A stretch of 64,000 bases of DNA from Nocardia bhagyanarayanae (GCF_006716565.1 NZ_VFPG01000001.1:2232001-2296000); one strand, 5' to 3'; shown: positions 42,322-53,340, counted from the stretch's first letter. Numbers and translations: made by a program. Notes: generated by a model not told the origin, from the sequence alone.

Positions 42322-42876
42322 ATGAGTGCACATCCGAAGACGCGCGACGTGGTGCTCGCCGCGACGGCGGCCGCGCTGGCCCTCACGATGACGGGCTGCG
42401 GCAGGACCATCGAGGGCGAGGCGTTTCCGGCGGGCGGCAGTCAGCAGATCAACACGAACTTCGACAAGCTGCTACGCGAATGCGAGGTGGTGGAGCCGAC
42501 CAAGATCGGTAAGGCGGTCGGCGACGCACGGTTCGTCCAGGGCTCGTTCAACGGCGCGGTGTGCATGTGGGACGTCGAGGACGCGCCAGGCGGCCGGGCC
42601 ATGGTCACCCTCAACTGGTACGAGATCGGCTCGCTGAACAACGAGAAGGCGACCAACGACAAGCTCGGCTACATCTCCGAGAACACCACCGTGCAGAGCA
42701 GTCGCGCGCTGCAGACCCGCCGTCCCGGCGACCCCGATTCCTGCGGTGTCAGCGCGAGCGCGGCCGACAGCGGCGTGGTCGGCTGGTGGATCAACTACCG
42801 AGCGGGCTCGACGCATCCCGATCCGTGCGGTGCGGCCAAGCAACTGGTGGAGCTGACGCTGAATCTGGCCAGGTAG
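42322..42876 (+). CDS. DUF3558 lipoprotein (second)
   Basis: 184 residues, paralogue of the preceding protein. Signal peptide with lipobox MTGC (lipidated C26), then the DUF3558 domain with LRECEVVEPTKIGKAVG, AVCMWDVEDAPGG, DSCGVSASAAD and DPCGAAKQLVELTLNLAR. It keeps the four-Cys pattern. Function unknown; the operon with its paralogue ends here, upstream of the str promoter. Confidence 0.85.
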   Translation: MSAHPKTRDVVLAATAAALALTMTGCGRTIEGEAFPAGGSQQINTNFDKLLRECEVVEPTKIGKAVGDARFVQGSFNGAVCMWDVEDAPGGRAMVTLNWYEIGSLNNEKATNDKLGYISENTTVQSSRALQTRRPGDPDSCGVSASAADSGVVGWWINYRAGSTHPDPCGAAKQLVELTLNLAR

Positions 42877-42899
42877 ACCACACCGCGCCGGACCCCGCT

Positions 42900-42929
42900 T
42901 TGACCCTTCGCGAAGCTCGCGAGTATCGT
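42900..42929 (+). promoter_or_regulatory. Probable str-operon promoter (rpsL)
   Basis: TTGACC (42900-42905), 18-base spacer, TATCGT (42924-42929; TANNNT). It lies about 220 bases before rpsL. Long leaders are usual for this operon. Confidence 0.65.
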
Positions 42930-43149
42930 GGATCGCTGTGCCCGGAAGCATGCGGGCAAGTTCGTGCGTTCGACGTAGGCCAGCGAAAGCGGCCGACCTC
43001 CCCGGCGTGCCCGGAATCAGGGTCCTGTCTCACGCACGACACGCCCGACCTCGGGACGCGAGAAACGTGGTTGGACGTGCGAGTGAAGACTCGATGAATA
43101 CAAGACATAAGTTCCAGACACCGCGTTAGACAACAAGGAAAGCCGGTCT

Positions 43150-43524
43150 ATGCCAACCATCAACCAGCTGGTCCGCAAGGGTCGCCGTGACAAGGTCGCC
43201 AAGACCAAGACCGCGGCCCTCAAGGGGAGCCCGCAGCGTCGTGGCGTGTGCACCCGCGTGTACACCACGACCCCGAAGAAGCCGAACTCCGCGCTGCGTA
43301 AGGTCGCGCGTGTTCGCCTGACCAGCGCGGTCGAGGTCACGGCTTACATCCCCGGCGAGGGCCACAACCTCCAGGAGCACTCGATGGTGCTCGTCCGTGG
43401 CGGTCGTGTGAAGGACCTCCCCGGTGTCCGCTACAAGATCATCCGTGGCTCGCTGGACACCCAGGGTGTGAAGAACCGCAAGCAGGCCCGCAGCCGCTAC
43501 GGCGCCAAGAAGGAGAAGAGCTGA
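43150..43524 (+). CDS. rpsL: 30S ribosomal protein S12
   Basis: Decoding-centre protein, 124 residues. K43 ([12 protein letters not shown]) and K88 ([12 protein letters not shown]) are the wild-type residues whose changes give streptomycin resistance. The basic N-terminus and the tail [12 protein letters not shown] match actinobacterial S12. AAGGAAAG precedes the ATG. First gene of the str operon. Confidence 0.98.
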
Positions 43525-43525
43525 T

Positions 43526-43996
43526 ATGCCGCGCAAGGGCCCCGCTCCCAAGCGTCCGTTGATCAACGACCCGGTCTACGGGTCGCCGCTGGTCACCCAG
43601 CTGGTCAACAAGATCCTGCTGGACGGCAAGAAGTCCACCGCCGAGCGCATCGTGTACGGCGCGCTCGAGCAGGCGCGCGAGAAGACCGGCACCGACCCGG
43701 TCGTCACCCTCAAGCGCGCGCTGGACAACGTCAAGCCGTCGCTGGAGGTGAAGCCCCGCCGCGTCGGTGGCGCCACCTACCAGGTTCCGGTCGAGGTTCG
43801 TCCCGGCCGTGCCAACACCCTGGCGCTGCGCTGGCTGGTCAACTTCGCCCGCGCCCGTCGTGAGAAGACCATGGTCGAGCGTCTGGCCAACGAGCTGCTC
43901 GACGCTAGCAACGGCCTGGGCGCTTCGGTGAAGCGTCGCGAGGACACCCACAAGATGGCCGAGTCGAACCGGGCGTTCGCGCACTACCGCTGGTGA
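43526..43996 (+). CDS. rpsG: 30S ribosomal protein S7
   Basis: Head-of-30S assembly protein, 156 residues, ATG one base after the rpsL stop. It has the expected [20 protein letters not shown] start, [20 protein letters not shown] and the C-terminal [21 protein letters not shown]. Length equals other actinobacterial S7. The 150-base gap to fusA has no gene. Confidence 0.98.
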
Positions 43997-44146
43997 TTGT
44001 CGGCCGGCCCGTCGCTCCGTGTCGGCGCCGGAAGGCTCACAGTCGCGAGGCGGCACTTCGGTGCCCCTCCCGGCGTTGACATAGTGATGACCCGACAGGG
44101 TCTGGAACCCGAAGATCCCAACTAGCTACGAGCGGGGAAGATTTCC

Positions 44147-46249
44147 GTGGCACAGGACGTGCTCACCGACCTGAACAAGGTCCGAAACATCGGCATCATG
44201 GCGCACATCGATGCCGGTAAGACCACCACTACCGAACGCATCCTCTTCTACACCGGCATCACCTACAAGATCGGTGAGGTCCACGATGGCGCGGCCACCA
44301 TGGACTGGATGGAGCAGGAGCAGGAGCGTGGTATCACCATCACCTCCGCGGCTACCACGTGTTTCTGGAAAGACAACCAGATCAACATCATCGACACCCC
44401 CGGGCACGTCGACTTCACCGTCGAGGTGGAGCGTTCGCTGCGCGTGCTCGACGGCGCCGTCGCGGTGTTCGACGGCAAGGAAGGCGTCGAGCCGCAGTCC
44501 GAGCAGGTGTGGCGTCAGGCCGACAAGTACGACGTGCCGCGGATCTGCTTCGTCAACAAGATGGACAAGCTCGGTGCGGACTTCTACTTCACCGTGCGCA
44601 CCATCAAGGAGCGCCTCGGCGCCAAGCCCCTGGTCATCCAGCTGCCGATCGGCGCGGAGGACACCTTCGAGGGCATCGTCGACCTGGTCGAGAACAACGC
44701 CAAGGTGTGGCGCGGTGAGACCAAGCTCGGCGAGCAGTACGAGGTCACCGAGATCCCGGCCGAGCTGAAGGAGCAGGCCGAGCAGTACCGCCAGGAGCTG
44801 CTCGAGACCGTCGCCGAGTCGGACGAGGCGCTGCTGGAGAAGTTCTTCGGCGGCGAGGAGCTCACGGTCGAGGAGATCAAGGGCGCCATCCGCAAGCTGA
44901 CGGTGAACTCCGAGCTCTACCCGGTGCTCTGTGGTTCCGCGTTCAAGAACAAGGGCGTGCAGCCCATGCTCGACGCGGTCATCGACTACCTGCCCTCGCC
45001 GCTGGACGTGGAGGCCACCACCGGCCACGTGCCCGGCAAGGAAGAGGAGCTGCTGACCCGCAAGCCGAGCGCCGACGAGCCGTTCGCGGCCCTCGCGTTC
45101 AAGATCGCGGTGCACCCCTTCTTCGGCAAGCTGACCTACGTCCGCGTGTACTCCGGCAAGGTCGACTCCGGCGCCCAGGTCATCAACTCGACCAAGGGCA
45201 AGAAGGAGCGTCTGGGCAAGCTCTTCCAGATGCACTCCAACAAGGAGAACCCGGTCGGCGCGGCCTCCGCTGGTCACATCTACGCGGTCATCGGCCTCAA
45301 GGACACCACCACCGGTGACACCCTGTGCGATCCGCAGAACCAGATCGTGCTGGAGTCCATGACCTTCCCGGACCCGGTCATCGAGGTCTCCATCGAGCCG
45401 AAGACCAAGTCCGACCAGGAGAAGCTGGGCACCGCGATCCAGCGTCTCTCGGAAGAGGACCCGACCTTCTCGGTCAAGCTGGACGCCGAGACCGGCCAGA
45501 CCGTCATCGGCGGTATGGGCGAGCTCCACCTCGACATCCTGGTGGACCGCATGAAGCGCGAGTTCAAGGTCGAGGCGAACGTCGGTAAGCCGCAGGTGGC
45601 CTACCGCGAGACCATCACCAAGACGGTCGAGAAGCTCGAATTCACCCACAAGAAGCAGACCGGTGGTTCCGGTCAGTTCGCGAAGGTGATCATCGCCCTC
45701 GAGCCGTTCGTCGGCGAGGACGGCGCGCACTACGAGTTCGAGAACAAGGTCACCGGTGGCCGCGTGCCGAGGGAGTACATCCCGTCGGTCGACGCCGGTG
45801 CCCAGGACGCCATGCAGTACGGTGTGCTCGCTGGCTACCCGCTGGTCAACCTGAAGGTCACCCTGCTCGACGGTGCCTACCACGACGTCGACTCGTCGGA
45901 AATGGCATTCAAGATCGCTGGCGCGCAGGCCCTGAAGGAAGCGGCCCGTAAGGCCGGTCCGGTGATCCTCGAGCCGATGATGGCTGTCGAGGTCACCACG
46001 CCCGAGGATTACATGGGCGACGTGATCGGCGACCTGAACTCCCGCCGTGGCCAGATCCAGGCCATGGAGGAACGCAGTGGTGCCCGTGTCGTCAAGGCGC
46101 TGGTTCCGCTCTCGGAGATGTTCGGTTACATCGGTGACCTGCGGTCGAAGACCCAGGGCCGGGCGAACTACTCCATGGTGTTCGATTCGTACGCGGAGGT
46201 TCCGGCCAACGTGTCGAAGGAGATCATCGCCAAGGCGACCGGCGAGTAG
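44147..46249 (+). CDS. fusA: Elongation factor G (housekeeping copy)
   Basis: Ribosomal translocase GTPase, 700 residues, GTG start. G1 AHIDAGKTT, switch [15 protein letters not shown] with the invariant Arg at residue 61, G3 DTPGHVDF, G4 NKMDKLG, and the domain IV motif GQFAKV. The C-terminal region [20 protein letters not shown] is conserved. This is the str-operon copy. A second EF-G gene lies 2.3 kb downstream. The hairpin at 46255-46283 follows. Confidence 0.98.
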   Translation: MAQDVLTDLNKVRNIGIMAHIDAGKTTTTERILFYTGITYKIGEVHDGAATMDWMEQEQERGITITSAATTCFWKDNQINIIDTPGHVDFTVEVERSLRVLDGAVAVFDGKEGVEPQSEQVWRQADKYDVPRICFVNKMDKLGADFYFTVRTIKERLGAKPLVIQLPIGAEDTFEGIVDLVENNAKVWRGETKLGEQYEVTEIPAELKEQAEQYRQELLETVAESDEALLEKFFGGEELTVEEIKGAIRKLTVNSELYPVLCGSAFKNKGVQPMLDAVIDYLPSPLDVEATTGHVPGKEEELLTRKPSADEPFAALAFKIAVHPFFGKLTYVRVYSGKVDSGAQVINSTKGKKERLGKLFQMHSNKENPVGAASAGHIYAVIGLKDTTTGDTLCDPQNQIVLESMTFPDPVIEVSIEPKTKSDQEKLGTAIQRLSEEDPTFSVKLDAETGQTVIGGMGELHLDILVDRMKREFKVEANVGKPQVAYRETITKTVEKLEFTHKKQTGGSGQFAKVIIALEPFVGEDGAHYEFENKVTGGRVPREYIPSVDAGAQDAMQYGVLAGYPLVNLKVTLLDGAYHDVDSSEMAFKIAGAQALKEAARKAGPVILEPMMAVEVTTPEDYMGDVIGDLNSRRGQIQAMEERSGARVVKALVPLSEMFGYIGDLRSKTQGRANYSMVFDSYAEVPANVSKEIIAKATGE

Positions 46250-46254
46250 TCCCC

Positions 46255-46283
46255 TCCGGGGCAAGTGGCACACTTGCCCCGGA
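46255..46283 (+). promoter_or_regulatory. Long hairpin in the fusA-tuf gap
   Basis: Perfect 13-pair stem: TCCGGGGCAAGTG (46255-46267) with CACTTGCCCCGGA (46271-46283), loop GCA, directly after the fusA stop. It has no T-run, so it may be a processing or stability element that sets the fusA:tuf ratio. A smaller stem CCCGC-ACTC-GCGGG follows at about 46315-46328. Confidence 0.6.
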
Positions 46284-46383
46284 ACTCACCGGGAGTCAGC
46301 AAGACCCCGAATTCCCGCACTCGCGGGGATGACCCCCGCACTGCTGCAACTGCAGGAACCAACACAGTCCAGGAGGACCCAAA

Positions 46384-47574
<1,191 letters not shown>

Positions 47575-47597
47575 TTCCCTGAATCACCGATCTCCCA

Positions 47598-47637
47598 ACG
47601 GCGCCGCTCCGCAAGGAGCGGCGCCGTTCGGCGTTTT
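47598..47637 (+). terminator. Intrinsic terminator after tuf
   Basis: ACGGCGCCGCTCC (47598-47610) pairs with GGAGCGGCGCCGT (47615-47627), loop GCAA, then a T-rich end GCGTTTTCC. Confidence 0.92.
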
Positions 47638-47688
47638 CCGGGGGAGTAATTCTCGGTTCCAGATGACATCCGAGGTGATGTGGATGTC

Positions 47689-48171
47689 ATGAGCGCCGCC
47701 TACGATGTGGTCCCCTTCAGCGATCTGCTACACAAGCCCGCGGTCACCGCCGGGCTGTTGGATCAGGTTCGCGCGCTTCGACTTCGGCGACGAGACGCCG
47801 ACGATCTGGCGCTCATGCGCGTCGCACAGCTCGATGCCGAGGGCACGGTCGTCGATTTCACCGCACGTTTGCTGGCTGGGCTGACCAGACGTCTCGGTGC
47901 CGATGCGCTGCGCGACGTCCTGCCCGACGCGGTGCCGTGGGTGACGTTCCTACCAGCTGACGACGTCGACCAGTTCCTCGTCGAACTCGTCGCCGTCGCG
48001 CAGGGTGCGGCCGCGCTCGAAAACCTCGCGCCCTTGGCAACCCTTCTTGCCCAATGGCGGCACACCGCCGAGGTCTACGCCGACCCGGCCCTGCTGGCGT
48101 TGGTCAGCGCCGAACCAGAGGGCGATTTCGGCCCGGTCGAACCGCCCGAGCCCGGCGAGCCCGACCTGTGA
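47689..48171 (+). CDS. Antitoxin-like (prevent-host-death type) protein
   Basis: 160 residues. The beginning AAYDVVPFSDLLHKPAVTAGL and LRLRRRDADDLALMRVAQLD resembles actinobacterial antitoxins described as prevent-host-death family. The remainder is acidic, with the C-terminus GPVEPPEPGEPDL. The start could also be GTG 47680, three codons upstream. It overlaps by 4 bases a much shortened toxin frame. It would bind DNA and the toxin; with the toxin broken it may be an orphan. Confidence 0.6.
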   Translation: MSAAYDVVPFSDLLHKPAVTAGLLDQVRALRLRRRDADDLALMRVAQLDAEGTVVDFTARLLAGLTRRLGADALRDVLPDAVPWVTFLPADDVDQFLVELVAVAQGAAALENLAPLATLLAQWRHTAEVYADPALLALVSAEPEGDFGPVEPPEPGEPDL

Positions 48172-48305
48172 GCCCCAAGCGCGGCGACCGTGCCGCACCA
48201 CCTGCCGTCGGCGTCGAATACGAAATCCGGCTCGGGACAAGCGAATCCTGCTCCGGTTGGGAGCAGATGATCGAGGCGGGTGAGAAGGTAATCGAGGTCC
48301 GCTGA
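48168..48305 (+). pseudogene. Truncated toxin partner of the antitoxin
   Basis: A 45-residue frame with GTG overlapping the antitoxin stop (GTGA). It begins SPKRGDRAAPPAVGVEYEIR LGTSESCSGWEQMI, which resembles the first third of full toxins of this group (KRGDRxxPP ... W-E), then diverges at IEAGEKVIEVR and stops. The RelE-like remainder of about 80 residues is missing. It is most likely a decayed toxin gene; the alternative is a deliberately short peptide. Confidence 0.5.
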
Positions 48306-48524
48306 TCGACTGATCGCCTGCCTGGGGAGTAATTCGGTGGACGGTGGGGTGGGTGGGGCGGTAGATATGGGGCATGGTTACTTCGGGTCCGCGAGCGCGG
48401 GGGTAGATCGGCGGCGTGTCTTCGGCGCCGGTCGGCGTCGCGCGACACGATGCTCGTGCCGTTCACCGGAGCGCACCAACTAGGCGAGCGTCGACATTTT
48501 CGACGGAACCAGTTGGGGGATCCC

Positions 48525-50615
48525 ATGACTCGCGGGACGCAGGCCGACCTCGGCCGGGTACGCAATATCGGCATCATGGCGCACATCGATGCCGGCAAGA
48601 CCACCACTACCGAACGAATCCTGTTCTATACCGGCGTGACTCACAAGATCGGTGAGGTGCACGACGGCAACGCGGCGATGGACCGCATGGTGCAGGAGCA
48701 GGAGCACGGCATCACGATCGCCGCGGCGGCCACGACCTGTTTCTGGAAACAGCACCGCATCAACATCCTCGACACGCCCGGCCACGTCGACTTCACCGTC
48801 GAGGTGGAGCGTTCGCTGCGCGTACTCGACGGCGCCGTAGCGGTTTTCGACGCCAAAGAGGGTGTCGAGCCGCAGTCCGAGCAGGTGTGGCGGCAGGCCG
48901 ACAAGTACGACGTGCCGCGGATCTGCTTCGTGAACAAGATGGACAAGCTCGGTGCGGATTTCGATTTCACCGTGCGCACCATCGCGGAGCGTCTCGGCGC
49001 GAAGCCGCTCGTCGTGCAGCTGCCGATCGGCGCGGAGGACGCCTTCACGGGCGTGGTCGACTTGGTCGAGTGGAAAGCCGTCGTGTGGCAGGAGGATACG
49101 GATCTCGGTGCGCGCTACACCGTCACCGGCATCCCGGCCGAGCTGCGCGAGCGCGCCGAGCACGAGCGCGAGCGACTGCTCGAAACCCTCGCCGACGCCG
49201 ACGAGGAACTGCTCGAACAGTATCTCGCGGGCGTGCCGACCAACGCGCAGATCAAGGCCGCCATCCGGCGGTGCACGGTCGGCTCGACGCTTTATCCGGT
49301 GCTGTGCGGGTCGGCGCTCGAGAACAAGGGAGTGCAGCCGATGCTCGACGCGATCGTCGACTACCTGCCCTCGCCCCTGGACGGCGGCGGCGTCGACGGT
49401 CACCTGCCGGGCGACGAGGACGCGCTCGTGCACCGCGAGCCTCGGGTGGACGCGCCGTTCGCGGCGCTGGCGTTCAAGGTCGCGGCGCACCCGTACTTCG
49501 GCAAGCTCACCTACCTGCGGGTGTACTCGGGCCGCGTCGAAACCGGTGCCGCCGTGCTGAATTCGACGAAGGGAGGAAAGGAGCGGCTGGGCAAGCTGTT
49601 CCAGATGCACTCGAACATCGAGCGTCCGATCGCGGCGGCGTCGGCCGGTGACATCTGCGCGGTGATCGGGCTGAAGGACACCGCGACCGGCGACACCCTG
49701 TGCGACCCGCACGACCAGATCGTGCTGGAGTCGATGACGTTCCCCGACCCGGTGCTCCAGGTCTCGATCGAGCCGCGGACGAGGTCCGATCAGGAGAAGC
49801 TGAGCGAGGCGATCCAGCGCTTGGCTGACGAGGATCCGACGTTCTCGGTGCGCGTCGATGCCGAGACCGGGCAGACCGTCATCGGCGGCATGGGCGAGCT
49901 GCACCTGGAAATCCTGCTCGACCGCATGCGGCGCGAATTCGGGGTCGCGGCGAACATCGGCGCGCCGCGGGTGGCCTACCGCGAGACCGTCACCGTCGCG
50001 GTGGACCGGTTCGAGTACACCCATCGCAAACAGGTGGGTGGACGCGGCCAGTTCGCGAAGGTGGTACTCGCGGTGGAACCCTTCGCGGCCGACGACGGCG
50101 CGAGCTACGAATTCGAGAGCCGGGTGACCGGCGGCCGGGTGCCGAAGGAGTACCTGCCCGCGGTGGACGCCGGTGCGCAGGACGCGCTGCGCAGCGGTGT
50201 GCTGGCCGGGTATCCGGTGTTCGGCGTGCGTGTGGTGCTGCTCGACGGCGCCGCGCACGTGCAGGATTCGTCCGAGATGGCGTTCCGCACCGCGGCCGCG
50301 CAGGCGGTGCGGGAGGCGCTGGCGCGTGCCAGGCCCGCGCTGCTCGAGCCGGTCATGGCGGTCGAGGTCGTCACCCCGGAGGAGTATCTCGGCGAGGTCA
50401 TCGGTGATCTGAACGCGCGACGCGGCCGGGTCCAGGGCGTCGCGCAGCGCCGGGGCGCACGGGTGGTGCGGGCGCTGACTCCGCTGACGGAGATGTTCGG
50501 CTACATCGGTGACCTGCGGTCGCGGACTCAGGGCCGGGCGAATTACGCCATGGTGCTGGATTCCTACGCCGAGGTGCCCGCCGCGCTCGCGAACGCGATC
50601 ATCGCGGGCCGGTGA
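48525..50615 (+). CDS. Second elongation factor G (EF-G paralogue)
   Basis: 696-residue EF-G, collinear with the str-operon copy from end to end, domains I-V all present: [37 protein letters not shown], domain [16 protein letters not shown], and [20 protein letters not shown]. Differences include H61 where the main copy has the near-invariant Arg before GITI ([15 protein letters not shown]). Codons and GC look native, so it is an old duplication or a transfer from a relative. ATG 48525 is chosen with GGGGGA ahead; an upstream ATG at 48450 is in frame. It may act under stress or give tolerance to an EF-G inhibitor. A terminator follows. Confidence 0.93.
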   Translation: MTRGTQADLGRVRNIGIMAHIDAGKTTTTERILFYTGVTHKIGEVHDGNAAMDRMVQEQEHGITIAAAATTCFWKQHRINILDTPGHVDFTVEVERSLRVLDGAVAVFDAKEGVEPQSEQVWRQADKYDVPRICFVNKMDKLGADFDFTVRTIAERLGAKPLVVQLPIGAEDAFTGVVDLVEWKAVVWQEDTDLGARYTVTGIPAELRERAEHERERLLETLADADEELLEQYLAGVPTNAQIKAAIRRCTVGSTLYPVLCGSALENKGVQPMLDAIVDYLPSPLDGGGVDGHLPGDEDALVHREPRVDAPFAALAFKVAAHPYFGKLTYLRVYSGRVETGAAVLNSTKGGKERLGKLFQMHSNIERPIAAASAGDICAVIGLKDTATGDTLCDPHDQIVLESMTFPDPVLQVSIEPRTRSDQEKLSEAIQRLADEDPTFSVRVDAETGQTVIGGMGELHLEILLDRMRREFGVAANIGAPRVAYRETVTVAVDRFEYTHRKQVGGRGQFAKVVLAVEPFAADDGASYEFESRVTGGRVPKEYLPAVDAGAQDALRSGVLAGYPVFGVRVVLLDGAAHVQDSSEMAFRTAAAQAVREALARARPALLEPVMAVEVVTPEEYLGEVIGDLNARRGRVQGVAQRRGARVVRALTPLTEMFGYIGDLRSRTQGRANYAMVLDSYAEVPAALANAIIAGR

Positions 50616-50622
50616 TCTGTGG

Positions 50623-50655
50623 ACGGCGCCGTTCCGTACGGGACGGCGCCGTTTG
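50623..50655 (+). terminator. Terminator after the second EF-G gene
   Basis: ACGGCGCCGT at 50623-50632 and again at 50643-50652; each is palindromic and together they form a stem around TCCGTACGGG, followed by TTTGCG. Confidence 0.7.
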
Positions 50656-50748
50656 CGTGTCGTAAGGGCGTGTCGCAACGAAGTATTCGGTTCGCGCGAT
50701 GCATCGACTGCCGACCCGGTACGGGCGAAGGAGAGGACGCGGTAACCG

Positions 50749-50997
50749 ATGAGCAACGGCCGATGCACCGAGTGTGGACGTCACGGGATCCCCATCCTCT
50801 ACGGCCTACCCGCGACGCACGCGCGCGTTCTCGCGGCCGCCGGGCTGCTCCGGCTCGGCGGCTGCGTGGTCACCGACGACGACCCGAACTGGGTCTGCCC
50901 GTCCTGTGCGCACATGTGGAGCGATCCGGAAGGGGCGCTGCGCGAGCTGTATCTGCTCTTCGGGCGAGCGCGCCACGCGATGCCGCGGTCGTCCTGA
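50749..50997 (+). CDS. Small zinc-ribbon protein, function unknown
   Basis: 82 residues with two CxxC knuckles, CTECGRHG (residues 6-9) and WVCPSCAHMW (about 49-53), spaced as in a zinc ribbon. The start is ATG 50749. The intervening part is AHARVLAAAGLLRLGGCVVT. Function unknown; DNA/RNA binding or a small adaptor is plausible. It lies between the EF-G copy and a hydrolase gene. Confidence 0.6.
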   Translation: MSNGRCTECGRHGIPILYGLPATHARVLAAAGLLRLGGCVVTDDDPNWVCPSCAHMWSDPEGALRELYLLFGRARHAMPRSS

Positions 50998-51098
50998 CCC
51001 GCTCGGAACCCGGCGACGCGAAGCCGCACCTGCGCGGATCTGTCGGAGGCTGCCGATACGGTCGACACGTCGAGCCGTCGCCGCCAACGGAGGGAAGC

Positions 51099-51914
51099 AT
51101 GAGCAGGTCCGCACACACCGATCTCGATATCGTCGAGGGTGCGCTCGAGCACGGAATGCCCTACCTCGCCTTGGGTTCCGGCCGTCCGCTGGTGTTCCTG
51201 CGGTGGTTCACTCCCAACCACGCCAACCCGACCGGATGGATGCGCGAGTCCGAGATCAAGACCCTCGCGCCGCTGGCGAGGCACTTTCGCGTGTACGCGG
51301 TGAACCGGGCGCCCGGCATGGCCGAAGGGACCACGATGTCCGAGATCGCCGCCCAGCACGCCGACGCGCTGCGCGCCGAATTCGATACGCCCGTGGACGT
51401 TCTCGGTATTTCCTCCGGTGGGTCGCTCGCGCTCCAGCTGGCCGCCGACCATCCCGAGGTCGTCCGGAGGCTCGTCATCGGCGCCTCGGGCTATCGCCTG
51501 GAGGACGCGGCGCGCACCGCGCAGCTGAACTATGCCGAAGCGGCCGCCGAGGGCCGCAGGGCGCTGCACCACATGATGCCTGCGCCCACCACCTTCACCG
51601 ACCGCCTCACCAAGGGCGCCATGTGGCTGCTCGATCCGTTCATGCGCCCGGCGAACCCGTCCGACACCCTCGCCTTCGTCCGCGCCGAGGACGCCTTCGA
51701 CGTCTCCGACCGCCTCGGCGACATCACCGCCCCGACCCTCGTCATCGGCGGCGAACGCGACGAGTTCTACTCCACCGCCACCTTCCGCCGCACCGCCGAC
51801 GGCATCCCCGACTCCCGCCTCCACATCTACCCCGGGGCCTCCCACATGGGCACCGTCAAACACCCGCGCTTCGCCCCCGACGTGATCGAATTCCTGACGG
51901 AACACGAGGATTAG
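51099..51914 (+). CDS. Alpha/beta hydrolase
   Basis: 271-residue alpha/beta-fold hydrolase. Catalytic triad visible: nucleophile in VLGISSGGSLAL (GxSxG), acid in VIGGERDEFYST, base in YPGASHMGTVKH. ATG 51099 has AGGGAAG ahead. It has the usual lid insert and ends EFLTEHED. Substrate unknown; esters or small lactones are typical. Confidence 0.85.
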   Translation: MSRSAHTDLDIVEGALEHGMPYLALGSGRPLVFLRWFTPNHANPTGWMRESEIKTLAPLARHFRVYAVNRAPGMAEGTTMSEIAAQHADALRAEFDTPVDVLGISSGGSLALQLAADHPEVVRRLVIGASGYRLEDAARTAQLNYAEAAAEGRRALHHMMPAPTTFTDRLTKGAMWLLDPFMRPANPSDTLAFVRAEDAFDVSDRLGDITAPTLVIGGERDEFYSTATFRRTADGIPDSRLHIYPGASHMGTVKHPRFAPDVIEFLTEHED

Positions 51915-51956
51915 CGCGATTCAGCCGAACCGGGCAACGTCGATTCCGCGCTTACC

Positions 51957-52367
51957 TCAGGGCAGGAGCTTGAAGCCCGGAGTATGCCTCGGTGTCACGG
52001 CGTGAAAGTGGCGGTGGTCCAACGTGGCGACCTCGACCGCTTCGAGGCGCTCGGCGACGGCGATGACCGAGGCGTCCGCCACGCCGAGCGGAAACCCCCG
52101 GTACTGCGTCATCAATTCGGCCATCCGGCGCAGGTCGGCCTCGGTGATGTCGACCTGCGTCAGGTCGCCCGCCGCAACCGCTTCGACGAGATTGATCTCG
52201 GCCGCCGCGCCGACGTACTTGCAGACCAGGTAGCAGGCCTCGGTGACGACATACGGCGTCAGCAGCAACTCGTCCGTTCGTCCGGTGAAGAGCTCGGCGC
52301 AGCGTTCGTGGTCGGTGTCGTGGCGGTTGAGATATGCGACAAGTGGCCCGGTGTCAACGATCAGCAT
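51957..52367 (-). CDS. VapC-type PIN-domain toxin
   Basis: 136-residue PIN ribonuclease: N-terminal MLIVDTGPLVAYLNR, the Glu of VVTEACYL, and the second acidic site GVADASVIAVAERLE with TLDHRHF near the end, giving the usual acidic site (Asp5, Glu, Asp and Asp). ATG 52367 is chosen for the PIN start. It overlaps the vapB gene, which precedes it, by 14 bases. It cleaves tRNA or rRNA in known members. Confidence 0.9.
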   Translation of the reverse strand: MLIVDTGPLVAYLNRHDTDHERCAELFTGRTDELLLTPYVVTEACYLVCKYVGAAAEINLVEAVAAGDLTQVDITEADLRRMAELMTQYRGFPLGVADASVIAVAERLEAVEVATLDHRHFHAVTPRHTPGFKLLP

Positions 52368-52572
52368 CTGATTCGCCGATCTCGTCGCGCAGTACATCCT
52401 TGGCGCGCGCACCAAGGTCTGTGGACGGACCGTCGAATGTTCGTAGGACCGAGAACCGCTCGGAACGGGGGTGGACCAGTCGCAGCACGTGGCGGCGCAC
52501 CTCGTCGGCCTGGCTGGGATTCAGCTGGTCGATGAGCGCGTGGAGTTCGGAATAGTCGCGCGCGGCGGTCAC
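52354..52572 (-). CDS. VapB-type antitoxin
   Basis: 72 residues with the start GTG 52572: MTAARDYSELHALIDQLNPS and QADEVRRHVLRLV, a helical antitoxin tail. It overlaps the vapC start, so the two are coupled. TAGCAT lies six bases before the GTG, so it may be leaderless and bound by its own product. Confidence 0.8.
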   Translation of the reverse strand: MTAARDYSELHALIDQLNPSQADEVRRHVLRLVHPRSERFSVLRTFDGPSTDLGARAKDVLRDEIGESDADR

Positions 52573-52610
52573 GATTCCATGCTACGGCAGCCACCGCGCG
52601 CCGACCGGCG

Positions 52611-53273
52611 TCAGCCGAGTTGGGTCATGCCCGCGGCGACGACCTGGGCGACGTTGAGGATTTCGTCGGTGGTGGGCAGGGTGATGCCGTCGAGGGCGTG
52701 CAGGCGGTCGGTGCTGGCGATGGCGAACATGGCCGAGACCCAGGCGGCGGCGCAGGCGCGCAAGGTGCCGGGGCGGACGGGCGCGGTCGCGCTGGCCTGG
52801 AGGACTCGGACGGTTACGTCGAGGAGCTGGTCGCGCAGGTGGCGGAGTTGGCGGCGCACGTCGGGATGGGTGTCGGCCTCGCGCCACATGATCACCCGCA
52901 GCACCGAGGAATGGTGGTCGCGCAGGTTCAGCGCGGCGTCGAGGTTGACCAGGCTGGCGGCCGGGTCGCCGGGGGCGACGACGGCGCCGATGTCGTCGAT
53001 CGGCTGCGTGGGCATGCGCTCGGCCATGAGCGCGGACAGGATCGAGTCCTTGGTCGGAAAGTAGTAGAAGACGAGGCCTTTGGGCACGCCCGCTCCCGCG
53101 GCGATGGCCGCCGTCGCGGTGGCGTCGAATCCCTGTGCGGCGAAGAGCCTTTCGGCGGCGTCCAGGATGAGCTGGCGGGCGTCGCCGTCGATCTTCGCGC
53201 TGCGGCGGCGCCCGGTCCGGGTGGGGTCGTCCGGTCGCCGGACCATGTGGCGACCGGGTTTGGGCATCTGCAT
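52611..53273 (-). CDS. TetR-family transcriptional regulator
   Basis: 220-residue regulator. The N-terminal 30 residues are basic; the helix-turn-helix is ATAAIAAGAGVPKGLVFYYF (about 53-72). The C-terminal ligand domain is helical. It has no obvious divergent partner; the SPW-repeat gene lies upstream in the same direction with a 67-base gap. Function unknown. Confidence 0.88.
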   Translation of the reverse strand: MQMPKPGRHMVRRPDDPTRTGRRRSAKIDGDARQLILDAAERLFAAQGFDATATAAIAAGAGVPKGLVFYYFPTKDSILSALMAERMPTQPIDDIGAVVAPGDPAASLVNLDAALNLRDHHSSVLRVIMWREADTHPDVRRQLRHLRDQLLDVTVRVLQASATAPVRPGTLRACAAAWVSAMFAIASTDRLHALDGITLPTTDEILNVAQVVAAGMTQLG

Positions 53274-53340
53274 CAGTGGTGCGTCCTCGCTGCCGTCCGG
53301 CCGAAGACGGGTGCACGGTTCAGGATTCGCACGTCACGCA

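Noticed and set aside
44076..44081. TTGACA before fusA as an internal promoter
   Set aside because: No acceptable -10 at the right distance.
44126..46273. 715-codon frame opposite fusA
   Set aside because: Shadow of fusA; no family motif.
48450..48524. Upstream ATG of the second EF-G gene
   Set aside because: No ribosome-binding site; the added residues do not match EF-G.
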